DNA of 64,000 nt from Saxidomus purpurata (GCA_022818135.1 JAFMSR010000029.1:248001-312000), one strand, 5' to 3'. Counted from the stretch's first letter, positions 21,313 through 34,167 are shown. Translations and numbers: made by a program. The notes: generated by a model not told the origin, from the letters alone.

Positions 21313-21771
21313 TTAAGCCATTTTTATGATATTCTGTAAGCTGTTATAGGAATATGTGTATAGAAAAGTATTACTTGATGAATGTGTATCTGGACCAGGA
21401 TTAAACTTCACAATTACTCTTCTATTCGCTAACACCTCGGTATCGAATTTGCCCGTACGATGACACTTGTCAATATCGACTGAGATGAGCTGTAAAGGTT
21501 CTCCGTTGCTAAGCTTAACATTTTTCACATGAGTCGAAATCTTAATCTTAGCATGTTCGCTTGGGTCTCCTGTTTTCCAAGGAATCCCGGCCATATCTAG
21601 ACACATCCTTTTGTCGTATTGTTCTATTCAGTCGGCATATAGGCGTATATTTTCTTCCTTTAGAGACAAAACTTCTTCACGGATCGACTTTGTTTCGGCT
21701 TTTACTGCCTCATGAAACTCATTTTTGATTTCTTTTCTAATTTCATGTCGTAATTGTATGTTAAGATCCAT
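21313..21771 (-). pseudogene. LINE 2 ORF1-like region
   Basis: ATG at 21771 opens a Lys/Glu-rich stretch (EIRKEIKNEFHEAVKAETKS) with heptad character, i.e. a coiled coil. One TGA near 21631 interrupts it. Then an RRM-like part follows with MCLDMAGIPWKTG, CHRTGKFD and RRVIVKF. Directly after RRVIVKF comes NPGPDTHSSS, which in related elements lies at the start of ORF2, so an internal deletion seems to have joined ORF1 to the ORF2 leader. Confidence 0.7.
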
Positions 21772-22671
21772 TTTCATCTCCTTAGGTCATATTTGGTCAA
21801 AGCGGCCACTGACGTTGCGGCCATTTTGAAATTTTCTTTGTATATGGGCAACCCAGTTTAGGTACCACTGCTTTCACAGTTCTAATTTACTTCCGTAAAA
21901 CTACCATCAGCATTTTTCTCAAAAGGTTTCTGCTTTTTAATGGCTGTGTTTTGAGTGTAAAAAAACATGAAATATAGCAGTTTTTGCAACTCAGTGGTAA
22001 CTCTGGACGTATTAGTCTAATCTAACCTTTAAGCACCATTGACCAAGATCTTATAGTCATACAGAGTAGCTATAAATATGATTAAGATTGATGAAGAAAC
22101 AAAAGTGCTAGCGTGTAAACAGCAAGAAATAGAAAATAGAATTGTCTGCAGTTCAAGGGCCCATATCTCTAAGCATACTGGTCCACCTTGACCGAGCGTT
22201 GTGGCCTTATACACTGTGTCTAAGTTTCAATACAATTGCCGCAGAAATGTGGACACTAGATAGTAAACTGTGGACGGAGGAACGGACTACAAACGACGGA
22301 CGACGGACAGTCATCGATCATAAAGAGATAACTGCCTCGACCTCGCAGTTATTATTTTTCTAAATAAATAAATATATTTATTTTATGCTTTTCAGTAACA
22401 AACTGGAATATGTCAGTGAAATAAAATTGATATGTTTACTGTTTCAAAGCAATGGAATTATCAAAATCATTTGTCCGGATTTACGTAAAAAAAATACCGA
22501 GCGTAACAAATGTCGGAAACAAATCGACAATGACGTCGTTAAAATGATGTCATGTGCGTTATGCTTTTTATGACATATTCCGCAGTTTTCGACATTGTAT
22601 TGCAAATAACAAACCAAAAATATAATTTTAAACATAAGATAACAGAAAGTTAATATCGATGTAAATCACGT
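21772..22671. other. No gene; diverged repeat tail
   Basis: GGACGGAGGAACGGACTACAAACGACGGACGACGG at about 22272-22306 is a GACG-type tail like those of other repeats here. The remaining sequence is unassigned. Confidence 0.4.
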
Positions 22672-22764
22672 TAATTTCACCCTCGAACACCAAAAGTAGT
22701 TATTGTCACTCGTGGTTGCGCCACTCGTAAAAATATCACTTTTGGTGCACACTCGGTGAAATTA
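22672..22764. repeat. Palindrome with CACTCG core
   Basis: TAATTTCACCCTCGAACACCAAAAGT (left) pairs with ACTTTTGGTGCACACTCGGTGAAATTA (right), and the centre CACTCGTGGTTGCGCCACTCG is itself partly symmetric. The whole would fold as a hairpin of about 40-bp arms. Confidence 0.75.
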
Positions 22765-24569
22765 TAATATGATATTACACCGAAACAAACAATTATTCTC
22801 TATATATATTTAGTTTGAAACCAAAATGTATTAGATTCATCTTTTGGGTTAAAAACTATTCAAATTAGTGTCCTTTTTTGTTGATGTCACTAGGATATAT
22901 TTGCATGTAAGATCCTAATATATAAATGAGTCTCTTCGCGTTGACCTGCAATAAAAATATCTTTTTTTTAGATTTCTATGGTGCACAATTGCTATGGTGT
23001 ATCGTTATATCGTGTATAGTATATGGCGCACGTTGCAATTACTGATACAATAATTATGATCAAGGGTATGAGTAATTACACAATGTGCGTACGATTGCTA
23101 TACGCACGTTATTCACGTGTTACACCCACGTTAAAATGACTATATGCGCGATATTTGAAAACTGTTACGTTCCGACAACTGTAATAGGAGATATTGATGC
23201 ACACATACATCGGACATACCATATAATGGTTTGCGTCCGCAAAATAAAATTTACCCTATTTTGGCGACTTACGTGAATTCGCGAAAAATACAAATGCTAA
23301 AATATCAATGTCTTATTTCCGCGTCAAACAAAATCGTGACTTAACTGATGCAGGTTTTCCCAAGCAAAGGACTTCCCCTATTTTTGGATGAAAAAAACCC
23401 AAACCTGCTAGACTTTACCATATGCCTGATTGAAACTGACATGGTAAGTTCCTTTGTGTAACGAGTTAATCGAGCGTATCGTATAATGTCAAATACAAGT
23501 AAATGCTTCGGATGGATAATAATGCACTCCAATTGAAGGGCTTATGTTTGTTCAATAAAAAACTATGGAATGATTTTTAGGTGAAAATTACACAATGCCT
23601 GCTTACTGTTACAATTTACTCATTGACAGTGCTATTGTGCTTATTGGTACAGTCATTATGCATGCTTGCACTTTCATCACGCTTGTTGACAATGATACCA
23701 TGCTTGCTGGAAGTTACAAGTTGTATGTTGTTTAGGTCATGATGCCTTTTTCATATTTTCATTTGACTGAATGACTGAATGACAGTGTAATCTAGCGTAA
23801 TGGTTTATTTCATCATGCTGTGGTTATCTTGGTTAATTTGTAATGCATCCAAGAACAAAATACACGAAGTGATCAACCAGTATGGAAAATGTTATCAGGC
23901 ACTAGGCAAAATAGAACTAAGCATAATGTCATTTCAAAATTATGAGTCACATTTTGATAACAGGGGGCGCTATGTTCTAGTCGTGTTTTTCCGTAATTTG
24001 AATAATTATTTGCCGGAAAGATTATCGTGGATATCCGAATATGTATAGAGAGATCTATCAATAGTTACTTCGCCTTCTTTTCAATTTGCCATTTGTCGTA
24101 CTTTATTTATTTTATGTTTGTGTTTATATACAAGTGTTAGAGATATTAACAAATGCAAAAGATTACAAATAGTCTGTCGGCCACTTCTTTTACCCGTAGC
24201 ATTGACTGTGGTTTAAACTCATACACACCGGATATATTGATGTTGATATGCATCTCATACCTATTTAACAATTATAATTGTAAATAAAGTAGATCTAATT
24301 TAGTATTAAATAATACAACTAGGACCCGTTACATAATTCATTTTATCATTCTTAGAAATAAATATCGGTGTTGACAATACAATGTATATGTACAGCCAAG
24401 CAGAGAATATATCTAAAAAAATGATAATATTATTTCTATCGCACCCTCTAAATCCCGACCATAACTAAAGCACGCTATCACGGTATACTACATGACAAGT
24501 GAAAATAGGCTATATACGTAACAAGAGCTATCTTTAAGATTTGTCGGCGCGATTTTGAGTATATTAAAG
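22765..24569. other. No gene recognised
   Basis: AT-rich. 22975-23050 contains TATCGTGTATAGTATATGGCGCACGTTGCAA, which recurs inverted at about 33721-33750 (TTGCACGTGC... to ...ATACACGATA-like), so both are copies of a dispersed repeat. Otherwise nothing identified. Confidence 0.4.
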
Positions 24570-24765
24570 AGACAGGTAGCCAGATTTCGTAGTAAAAATG
24601 CCTGTCAAATTTTATCTTTATGCAGTAAGAAGGCGCCAAATGTCACAGGAGGAGAAAAATATGCGCCCTGACCGGGACGCGAACCCCAGTTCCTTTACCT
24701 CCCGACTAAGCTAATCGGCCGCTTACACGTTTTCTCCCCAATTGTGGTTAAGTCCGTACCGTGGC
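24570..24765 (-). mobile_element. tRNA-derived SINE
   Basis: On the minus strand the A box TTAGCTTAGTCGGG (about 24714-24701) and B box GGGGTTCGCGTCCCGG (24687-24672) are at tRNA-like spacing. They are followed by an unrelated tail toward 24570. The composition stands out from the AT-rich surroundings. Confidence 0.65.
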
Positions 24766-25923
24766 ATGTGCATCAGGAAAACAAACGGAGTCCTTGTTTT
24801 TCTTATCGAATATGTTATTCGAAATATTGACCGTTATTCACTGGTCGAGAAAGTATAATTATTCTACACTTATAATAAACATAAGTTTGGAGGCAACAAC
24901 ATATTATGTTGATAGATATGAAATATTTACGTACTAAATTAATCAAACCATTAATGGAACGCTGAAAAGGCAAGAGCATTTTATTGACCTTTTTCATGTT
25001 GAATTTTCAATTTAAAGATGTTTTAAAGACGTTTTAAAGAGGAAAATAAAATACTATACCTACTAGTCATTTTATTCGCGGTTGCCAACTTCCGTTCAAA
25101 GGCGAGCTTAATACGAAAAACATGTACCATTTGAAGATAATTGCATCAATCAAGTACTTGCACTTCTCGGTTTACGAGGGAAATGATATTTCTAAATCTG
25201 TTTAAACATTTCAAAGTAAATCTTTAATAAAATAGTAATAAAACATGAACATTTGCAAAACATCCTATTAAACTAACGTAGCAATGCAACTTGTATATGT
25301 TTTTCTGTGCGCTTATTTGTTTTAAGACATATAACCATGATTAATGAAATGATTTGATGTGACGGCGATTAGCGTTAGAATCAACTGAATTATCTATAGT
25401 AATACAGGATTTCTATCGGAAGAAACATAGTCGGAACTTTTATCAGTGTATTAATATTGATTATGATTAGCATACATTTTCCTCGAAAAGTAAGTACATG
25501 TACATGAATAAAAGATACGGGCTTTCCATATACAGACAGTGTGATAAGCCTGTAACTCCTGTCATATAGTGGTGGATAGCTATCAATAAATGTACAAATA
25601 AGTCTGTCTTGTTAAGCTACAAACAATATCTTGAAATTGTTCTCTAAGTCGAATTTCATAATAACATTATTTACTATTAGTAGCAATTACCAACATAAAC
25701 ACTGTGGATTTTTTTCAGCACATAGACATATTAATTAAAGTCGCAAAAATCCCTGCCCTGGTAGGGAGAATTTGGTAGGCGTGTTTATCAGATAACACAC
25801 TATCAATCATGCAGAAGGACGCTGTACCTGTGCTAAATGTAACTGAAGTAAACAAACACTACAGTAGAGCAGACGATAAAATTTACTCGCAATGCTATAC
25901 ATTGTATATATTCCAAATTGTTT
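24766..25923. other. No gene recognised
   Basis: AT-rich intronic-type sequence; no feature identified. Confidence 0.4.
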
Positions 25924-26190
25924 CTATATATAATGAAATACTTTTGCTTTTTTTACAGGTATTTTGTATGTCATTTCTGGATTTCTTTTATAGCTAACAA
26001 TTCTTTCAGATGTAAAGTCCCTCTTTATGTTTTCATTCCAGTCTAGTAATGCTAAGTCAATCTTTAATTTGTAAGTAGAATAACCACATGAAATTCTCTT
26101 GTCTACAAACTGCAGTAATATATCATTGCTGAAAGACATATGAGTTTCCATACAGTATTCATACTTTCCTGCTTCTTTATAAACTGGCAA
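25924..26190 (-). pseudogene. Unrecognised 88-codon open stretch, possibly element-derived
   Basis: The minus-strand protein has hydrophilic, protein-like composition (for example RISCGYSTYKLKIDLALLDW, then NENIKRDFTSERIV). Upstream, coding-like residues (DRAVEILTDF, KDCQFIKKQES) appear in another frame, which suggests a frameshifted remnant of a longer gene. I do not recognise the family. It could be chance in AT-rich DNA. Confidence 0.25.
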
Positions 26191-28247
26191 TCCTTTTAAA
26201 AATCAGTTAGAATTTCAACAGCTCTGTCACTGGCGGAGGTTAGCTATTGTCACTTTCCATGACTGTTTTACTATTATGATATTTTCCTAAATCCGAAAGA
26301 CAGTGTAAATCCAGCTATGTTTAACACAGTGACATGGCACAAAATGAAAATTTTGTGGAATGTTGCAGGCCTGTTTCTTCATTTCAATTATCAACAGGGT
26401 TGAGATAATATAGACAATTAGGGAGGACTGTCAAAACAATACACATTCATGGCATCAATTCCACTGATAAACTTGGGGCACTTTATTACAGGCATTAATT
26501 TTGTTACCTGGAAAAATGAGCATCAGAAAATAATGCATGTGGTGAGAAAAAGAGGTATTTAACTATCATGACAAACGAACAAAGGATTGGGTAGTATACT
26601 GGTTATGGGTCAGATAAGATATTTTTTCACTTGATGAATTATTATTATTATAAATCAGTTTCATAACAAACTGTGAGTACACTAAATAAATACTAAATAG
26701 GGGTACAATGTAGTGACACACTTTTAAAGTGAATTCAGGTCTGCTACAGCATGCCTTGTAGATGATAAACACAACCACGTGCTAGTGATGTTTACCTTCC
26801 TCTCTATCTGGGGTTATGACCTTTAAGCTCCTCCCGGGAAATTCAAATTTTTGACAGTTGGGGTTTAAATTTTATTTGAAAGTATACTGTTTTGACTTTT
26901 ATTGAGAAAAAATAAATGCACCAATAGAAAAAGAATATTACAAAATACAACTGTGCAATTTTGAATTTTGTTTATTCTGTAGTTCTTTCAGGGTTTTAAA
27001 AAGGGTTCTCTGATGTACCATGCACATTTTATATAAAAATCTGCCCCAGCACCATCTTCTGGCTTTTATATCCCAGTTGGGGGTTTAAAACGGCGTTCTA
27101 GCTTTAGGAACGGGAAGATAATATGAGTTAATACCGACTTTCATTCGTCTTAATAATTGGCCATCAGGGATGAAATAATCTGAGTAGGAAACGACTTATG
27201 TTTGATACCGAATTCTAGCTCAATAATTACCCCGATATTTTTTTTTGAATTTTATAAAACGAAGTCAGGTAGAGGGATAAAATATTAAGGACTGTTACAA
27301 CAGAACGACTTGTATTCGAATTATATTCGGCGTTCGTAGATATTTTAGGCAACTGTATTCAATTAGATCATAAACAGGTGTATAAAAGGTCGTTCGGTGC
27401 ACATTATATGAAGGGATTATGCAGTCTCTTGTCACCCGAAATATTTATTTTATGTTAACTAATGCATATTTGTGAATTAACAGCAAATTAGCTTTATATA
27501 TCAAACGTTGTCGATATAAAATCAATCACATTGCAGAATGTGAATATGCATTTGAAGACGATGCAAAATGCAATATTTAAATACGCACTAGCTAGGATTT
27601 ATGTTGATACGATAGGAATAGCAACATGAAAATATTACCAGTATTTAGTTTACAAATTGCCTCTTGACGTGTATGATTAATCTTTATAGGAATGCGTATT
27701 GTTTTATTTTGAAATACTCTAAAAGCATGTTCAAGGCATAAACAGTTTAACAGTCGTGACATATTGTGTTGCAAAATGAATTTAACAATGTTTTTGACGT
27801 TTGTCGTTGAAAATATATTTCGTACATTGCAAGATACATTTTAGTTGTCTTTCTGAATCGTATGATTTTTCTTTTTAGTAACCTTGCAGTTGAATAGTTA
27901 GGCCTGAACATCAGATTATGAGATTTACATCTAGAAATAAAATAGTAGTTTTACTAAATATCAGTTTCGGTGATTACATTCAACTATGAGTGACAAATGT
28001 ATTGCATTCGTTCAGTGTGTCTTCAAATGATGTTTTGTAAACTTTTTATCAAGAATAACACTTCTGCATCAAATGTAGTTAAGAAAAAAAATATGTTCAA
28101 ATATTACATTTTTAATGGATATAATTATTAAATATCAAGTAGTCAGTTGCTCCATTTTTCCTAAATTGTGTTTGTCTGCAATAGATTCAAAATCGTTTCA
28201 ATTATGTTGTTAAATATATCAAGCATATATTTTTACAAATATTTCAG
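26191..28247. other. No gene recognised
   Basis: AT-rich sequence with no recognised coding or repeat feature. Confidence 0.4.
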
Positions 28248-28339
28248 ATACTAGCGAATATTTAGCACTACCTGATGGTGACTTCTTTGTTGATGGCACA
28301 AATGGATTATATGTAGATAAAATAGACACCGTGAAACAG
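28248..28339 (+). CDS. Candidate exon 2 of sulfotransferase: stem region
   Basis: TTTACAAATATTTCAG precedes 28248 (good acceptor) and CAG|GTATAT follows 28339 (good donor). The 92-base exon reads TSEYLALPDGDFFVDGTNGL then YVDKIDTVKQ without a stop, after two bases that complete a codon begun in exon 1. It ends in phase 0, matching exon 3 at 38206, which starts on a codon boundary. Hydrophilic sequence between a membrane anchor and a catalytic domain fits a Golgi stem. Its reading frame, sites and phases make it a convincing exon, although assignment to this gene is inference. Confidence 0.55.
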
Positions 28340-28556
28340 GTATATTTCTATATGATAGGAAAGCCGCTTTGTCAATGTTTTCTGGTTTGCTCCGTGTACA
28401 TTATTTTAAGTGCCGCTGTAAATGTAAGTTGATGGATCTATGTTTTAAAGGATAGATAATACGAGAGAAAAAAATAATTAGGTTGTTGTCTTTCTAACTT
28501 TGCTTAAAGACGTTTCATGAATTAGCTTTATTCTGCTTAAGATAAAGCCGCTTATG

Positions 28557-28586
28557 TTTAAGGGTTAGGGTTAGGGTTTAGGGTTT
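28557..28586 (+). repeat. Short interstitial telomere-like tract (TTAGGG)
   Basis: TTTAAGGGTTAGGGTTAGGG then TTTAGGGTTT: two perfect TTAGGG units plus variants, the metazoan telomere sequence, about 220 bases after exon 2. It is too short to be a telomere. Confidence 0.7.
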
Positions 28587-28599
28587 ACTCGTTTAATTA

Positions 28600-29856
28600 C
28601 TTATTGGTACCCAGGGTCATGGCAAAGGTCCGTATTCTGAGCATATACATGTATAAGGTAAAGGTCACCAGATGAAATATGTTTTGGCATAGACACTTGC
28701 TCTTCCATTCTTTTTTGACTATAAAACATGTACACTATTGTTTTGTATTATTGCTCTGTTGCACTATTGTAACTGTTTTCTATTGTAGATAGATCATGTG
28801 TTCTATTACAGATATATCACAGTTGAGGTCCGCCCCTATACACAGTGCAAATTATCAGAAATACAATGCATTCTTTTCCTATAGATATATGCAGTAGCCA
28901 TAATACAATATCATTTACAGTTTATTTAAAATATTTTCAAATGCTTTATTTAAGTCTGCTAGATGACATTTTAGTTGTATTATTTGGCAGAAACCATCTG
29001 TACACAAAACAATATGGGTATGTATCATTTATGCCGATGCCGAGGGGGATTATGTTTCCCGATTTACGATGGAAATTGGTGGGTGTCATCTTACAACGTG
29101 AAATAACGACATGCGCTGACATAGCCCAAACTCGAGTTTAAGCCACAATAACCCTTCCGCGACATATTTTATTCAAAAACGGTAGTATTTACTAGTGAAC
29201 AATTATTTAAAACCAGCAAAATTGGAAACCGTTCGTTTGCATGACTTAAAATTGTTCGTGAAATTGTCTTTTCTAATACATGAAAGTGATATATGTACAG
29301 TTATACAAATATTTGAAACAGTATTTGATTTGTGGTCTGATAGATTTCCCTTTTCGGATGCATATTATGTCTTTAGTAAGGCGTTCATTCATAGTCTAGC
29401 AGTCTATTTTGGGATTTGTTTCTCAGAGAGGCACGCACATCGTATCAAAACGTAGGCCTAAAATTCGCCATATTGCGATTCGTTTGATACAGACGTCGGA
29501 ACGTAACAGTTGTAAAGTTTAGTTGCACCAGGAGTAGGCTGCATTTTTCAGTGCTCTCAAATATTAATTATTTTCTGACGTTTATACTTAACTCAGAATT
29601 CTGAAGATTGGATATATTTGGGATTTTCTTACTGTGATTGAGTTTTACAAATTTCATGTGGATTATATTTGTGGTTGAAGAACAAAATTGCAATTTCAAT
29701 TTTGAAATTTCATTTAAACATATTCTTCAGCAACGATGTGTTTTAGTGAGCGAATTTCGCCAATGATTATGTATAAAAGATCAGAGTTGCACAATATCGG
29801 ACAATCAACAGGTACATAAAAAGAGACCTAATCCTTTTATTCTTACAAAACTGAAA
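28600..29856. other. No gene recognised
   Basis: Two open stretches (28845-29141 and 29195-29455, plus) have no recognisable motif; I do not treat them as genes. Confidence 0.35.
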
Positions 29857-31740
29857 GTGTTTAAAATATTACAATATAGAGGGACTAGAGGTGAACAAAA
29901 TCAGATTAAACGAGCACGGGATACTTACAATGGAGTAAATAGCAAATACTTACAATCACTGCCCCAAGATATGTCAACCACTGTTCAACCCAGAAGAAAA
30001 GTTGAGTCAATCAACACTTGCAATGATGTACAATGTCAAAGGGCAAAAAGAACCATCATGATCTGTTCAATCAATACACGATTAGTGAAAAACAAAACTC
30101 TCTCTATATGAGACTTCATTCTTACAAATGAATTTGACATTTGTGCTATAACCGAAACATGACTCGGTAGCTCGGTTGACAAAAAACTTGTATCAGCGAA
30201 CTCGTATCCGATTGTAACAAAATGAAATATGTCCCTCGTAGTGGTAGGCGCAGCGGGGACGTAGCGTTCATTCACAAGGCTGCCATACAGGTGAACATTA
30301 TCGCATCAAGCAAGGACAATGAATTTCACCATTTTGAGTATATGAATTGCAATGTAGTAATAGGCGGACACTTTATACGGGTTGCAATTATATACAGACC
30401 ATCCCCTTCAAAAGAAAATGGTTTGATTACAAACACTTTCCTAGAACATAAATGGCCCATGTTATTAGCTTAATATGCTACAGTTGATAATACCACCATC
30501 ATTGCTGAGGACCTAAACTTTCATCTTGATTTACCTAAAAATCGAGACACAAAAATGTTTAACAGGCATGTGGCACCCGTCAACACGTTAACAATCCAAA
30601 AATGTTGCCTGTCATACGTTGGATGTGGTGATCACCAGAGACAATAATAATACTGTTTCAAACATCTAGGCCAAATACCCTGGAGTCTCTGATTCAAATG
30701 GAAAAGCGACACGTGATCATCTGGCTGTTAATTTTGGCGCTAAAGCTTCTAAACTACCACCAGTAAAATAAAAAACGGTGTCTTTCAGGAAATTGCGTTC
30801 CATCGATAGTGATTCGTTTAGACAAGATATAAGAAAAACAGATTTCTTAAGCACTCGATAGTGATGATTTTATGGAAGAATATTCAAATCAGCTTACTTC
30901 TATAGTTGACAAACATGCCCCTTTACGCACCAAGACTATTGTGCTGAGACCATCATGTCCTTGGTATACCGAGCAACTCCACGAAACGAAACATCAGAAA
31001 GGTGAATTATTACGCAAGTGGTGCGAAAGTAAACTCACAATCGATCACGAAATGCATCGAACAAAATGTGCTGACGTGAATAAAATACTAAAACAAACCC
31101 GTGTTGAGTTCTATACGAACTAAATTGAGTCATGTTGGCGTGATCATGAGAGTCTATCTAACATTACCAAAAATCTTTTGGGTGATGCAAATGAGATGAT
31201 GTAAAATGTATTTTGTCAATTTTACTCGGACTGAACAATCATTTCTATGCGGACGATTCACAGTTGTACCTATTTTTCAAACCTGTGGACATAATTTCTA
31301 TTGAAGAGACCATTCATCGTGTAAAGAGCTGTCTAAAAGATATAGTTAATTGGATGAATAACAACATGCTGAAACTCAATGCTGACAAAACAGAAGACAA
31401 CAATGCTTAATCAGTTTTCCATGTCTCTGTGTCAGTAGACAATTCTGAAATCAAGCAATCGTAAAGTGTAAGAAACATCAGTGCTTCTCTGGACTCGAAC
31501 ATGAAAATGGAAAAATATATAAACAATTTATGTAGAAATAAATAAGCACAGTTACGGCAAATAGGTCACATCAGACAATACCTAACCACGAACGCAACAA
31601 AATTTCTTGTTAACTCTTTCGTTACATCATGTTTGGATTATTGTAAAGCTCTTTTATATGGAATACCCAAACTCTCAATAAACAAGAGCTGTTTGTAAAA
31701 CACGTATGCTCATTTTGATACAAAAGATATACTATGCAAG
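29857..31740 (+). mobile_element. LINE 3, 5' and central part, decayed
   Basis: A different non-LTR element on the plus strand. Endonuclease pieces: MICSINTRLVKNKTLSI (about 30058), FDICAITET (about 30131), KYVPRSGRRSGDVAFIHKAA (30222 onward) and VAIIYRPSPSKENG. A linker (30872-31123) contains VDKHAPLRTKTIVLRPSCPW then YTEQL. After a large deletion comes the reverse-transcriptase catalytic site HFYADDSQLY (about 31230), then SCLKDIVNWMNNNMLKLNAD and a thumb-like SFVTSCLDYCKALLYGIPK (about 31615). Both Asp of YADD remain. Internal stops show it is dead. Confidence 0.85.
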
Positions 31741-32640
31741 GAACAGTTTTTTAAGTACAATTCACTGCGAAATTCGTGAAAACGGCGTCTGTAGAAATTG
31801 TAGAATAAAAACAAAATCTAAAAAGAAAATAAAACAGTCATCTCCATAGAACAATATTAGAATTTAACATTGACTTTGATTCTAGTGAAAAAAGTCACGT
31901 TGACTGTTTCAGGTGTGTTCTTGGGCAAAGAAATTTGCTTAAAACAATTTAAAAATTGAAAAAAACAAACTGAAAAAAAACTACTTTTAATAAGTGACCG
32001 TGACATTCTAAAAGTCTATTTTTGCTTCAAACAATTTAAAACTAAACAAAAAAAATATAAAAAAACTATTTTTAGTAACAGTGACCTTGACCTAAAAAAA
32101 ATATTTTGCTTAAAACAATTTTATGAAAAAAAAGATATTTCTAGTAACACTGACCTTGACCCCAAATTTTTTTTTTACTCAAAAAAGATTGAAAATAAAT
32201 ATAAAAAAATATAAAACAATTTTATGAAAACAATATATATTTCTAGTAACACTGACCTTGACACCTTAACATTTTTTTGCTTAAAAAAGATTGAAAATAC
32301 ATAAAATATTATCAACAAAATTCTGCTTTTAGTAAGAGTAATTTGTCATTCCTAACTCATGTTATTAAGCTGAAACTATTTCTCTATTTTAGTAACAATG
32401 ACCTTGACCCTAGTGACCCCAAATGCAATTTTAAGCTTCCTCTCCCCGCAAACTACCTACAAACAAGATTTCATTGCAAAACCGGAAACCATTCTACAAT
32501 TCCGGGTCACTGTGACCTTGACCTTTGACCCACTAATCTCAAAATCAATAGGGGTCCTCTACCGGTAATGACCAACCTCCACATCAAGTTTCAAGATGCT
32601 ATTTATCCATAGGTCACCAGTTTTATTTGTAATGCTATTT
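31741..32640. repeat. Tandem array splitting LINE 3, with TGACCTTGACC motifs
   Basis: Diverged units of about 80-110 bp, each with TTTTAGTAACAxTGACCTTGAC followed by an A-rich TTGCTTAAAACAATTT-like segment, from about 31880 to 32420. It then grades into a tail containing TGTGACCTTGACCTTTGACC and ATCAAGTTTCAAGATGC (to 32640). The latter segment is also seen inverted in 57.2-57.4 kb. It is inserted between the thumb and C-terminal parts of LINE 3. Confidence 0.65.
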
Positions 32641-33164
32641 TGGGCAGAAAAGGTAGCAAAAAAGCGATGCAAAACGGCTGAAACACGCAAGTTTCAGTGG
32701 TTTTCGCATGTTTCGACACTGCTGTTTCCGTTAACATAAAAAATGATCGAAGCTGCTTTCACCTATAATCATTACACAAAATAACTGCCAATCCCGTTAG
32801 CCAGATCCGTGTGCATTGTCAAATTTAAAGGCGTGTATCTCTTTTTAAACGGAATATTACAAGGTTACACTTGACAGACATATAGAAAAATGGTTGAAGT
32901 TTGTCCCCGGTTATTCATTTTTTTTCATGTCTGAATATTTACACTTATTATAAATGCTGAATGCGAAAACACTCGATTTTTGGCAAAACTTTCGTATTTA
33001 CCGAGGATTTTCTCCTCAAATGCGGTACCTGTCTCGACATAATTGCACATGCTGATTCCTTGATCTATGCTAAAACAATATATGCTAACCGTTACTCACA
33101 AAAACAACTGAATAGGCAAAAGCATTCCCAAATACCTACCCTCCGTAAAACAGGCATTTGAATC
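32641..33164. other. Unassigned, probably rest of the insertion in LINE 3
   Basis: Lies between the tandem array and the resumed LINE 3 coding. No feature recognised. Confidence 0.35.
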
Positions 33165-33480
33165 TTGAACCGCTGTCAACGCCGTGAATTGCTGTCAACG
33201 CCGGAGGTTGTACTCTGTGCTTATATGGCACTCAATGACCAAGCACCAATTTATGTAGTAAACTTGCTAGAAATATACACGCCATCCAGGAACTTTGGAT
33301 CACAAAACAACTCTTTTACACGTGTGGTGCCAAAAAGTCGGACAGCACGATATGGTGACAGGAACTTTCAGAGGCAGCTGCAAGGTTGTGGAATGCGCTT
33401 CCCTCTGGTATAAAGGACTGTGAAACATTGACTTGTTTCTAAAAGGCACTCAAAACTCATTATTTCATTAAAATGTAAGG
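33165..33480 (+). mobile_element. LINE 3, C-terminal part
   Basis: Reads ALNDQAPIYVVNLLEIYTPS, then SFTRVVPKSRTARYGDRNFQ and, after a shift, a LWNALPS-like piece with CETLTCF, the conserved C-terminus of mollusc CR1-like elements. It is separated from 31740 by about 1.4 kb of inserted repeats. Confidence 0.75.
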
Positions 33481-34165
33481 GAACTGAATATCTATAACAT
33501 TAAATTATTAATAAGTGATATTAAAAGACAATGATAGACTGTTACAAAGGACTGTACATTATCTGTGTCGTCATGTTTAATCTAAATTATAAACATTTTT
33601 ATGTTAAACAATTTTTTTTAAATTATAACTATTCTATATATAAATACTTAAAATATAATTTTAAAACTATATCACACAATTTTTATATTACCTTAACTAT
33701 TAGTCCTTCATAACAACTATCGTGCAACGTGCACAATATACTATACACGATATACGATTTCCGATTTACGATGCATGATAAGCCTATATGGTATACGATT
33801 CGATGTTGTATTCAGTTGTGAACGTTTTTACTAAGGGTGTCCAGCTCCTGCAAAAGTGCTGACTTCACATTATATAATTTCATTCGTTAGTTTAGATACG
33901 GACGAGAAATACTTCAAGGACAGATCAAAAACAATGTACACCTGATATCAGTAATTCAAAATTTCATTATTTCGACGGAATAGTATTGTTTCATCCATTT
34001 TTTAACTGATGTTGTTACGGTAGATAAGTGCAACAAACATATTGAACGCAGTGCGCTAACTACACCGAAAACAATATTGACACTTACTGTGGATTTATTT
34101 CTCACCCATGAAAAATGTGTGGATCTTTCAAATTGATCGAAGTCTTTTTTCTATTCACTGCGAAT
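33481..34165. other. No gene recognised
   Basis: 33721-33800 is a degenerate CGATATACG-type repeat related, in inverse orientation, to 22975-23050. No coding feature. Confidence 0.4.
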
Positions 34166-34167
34166 AA

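Larger units (their letters stand above)
18330..21771 (-). mobile_element. LINE 2, APE-type non-LTR retrotransposon, decayed
   Basis: Reading the minus strand from 21771: an ORF1-like part with a coiled coil, an endonuclease domain (21307-20879), a linker with WFKLAKT at about 20530 interrupted by a MITE, and reverse-transcriptase pieces. These include a SCQSGFIKSDSRTNQLL-like block (about 19440), FKAFDAVLHRGLL (about 19330), GVPKGSIIDPILFLIYVNKI with IADDT (19020-19280), LLEYSNVFWENC (about 18740), IEAAKITTEATKLCS (about 18690) and FLPSVIRDGNALSEDIKSSS (about 18400). Many stops and shifts. Compared with LINE 1 it keeps both Asp residues of the ADD motif. The 3' end near 18330 runs into a G-rich tract (C-rich in this orientation). 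Confidence 0.85.
17470..28247 (+). other. Probable intron 1 of sulfotransferase, filled with repeats
   Basis: If the exon chain is right, this 10.8-kb intron carries LINE 2 (18330-21771, minus) with its nested MITE, a palindrome (22672-22764) and a SINE (24570-24765). Donor GTGCGT and acceptor ATATTTCAG are plausible. Confidence 0.4.
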
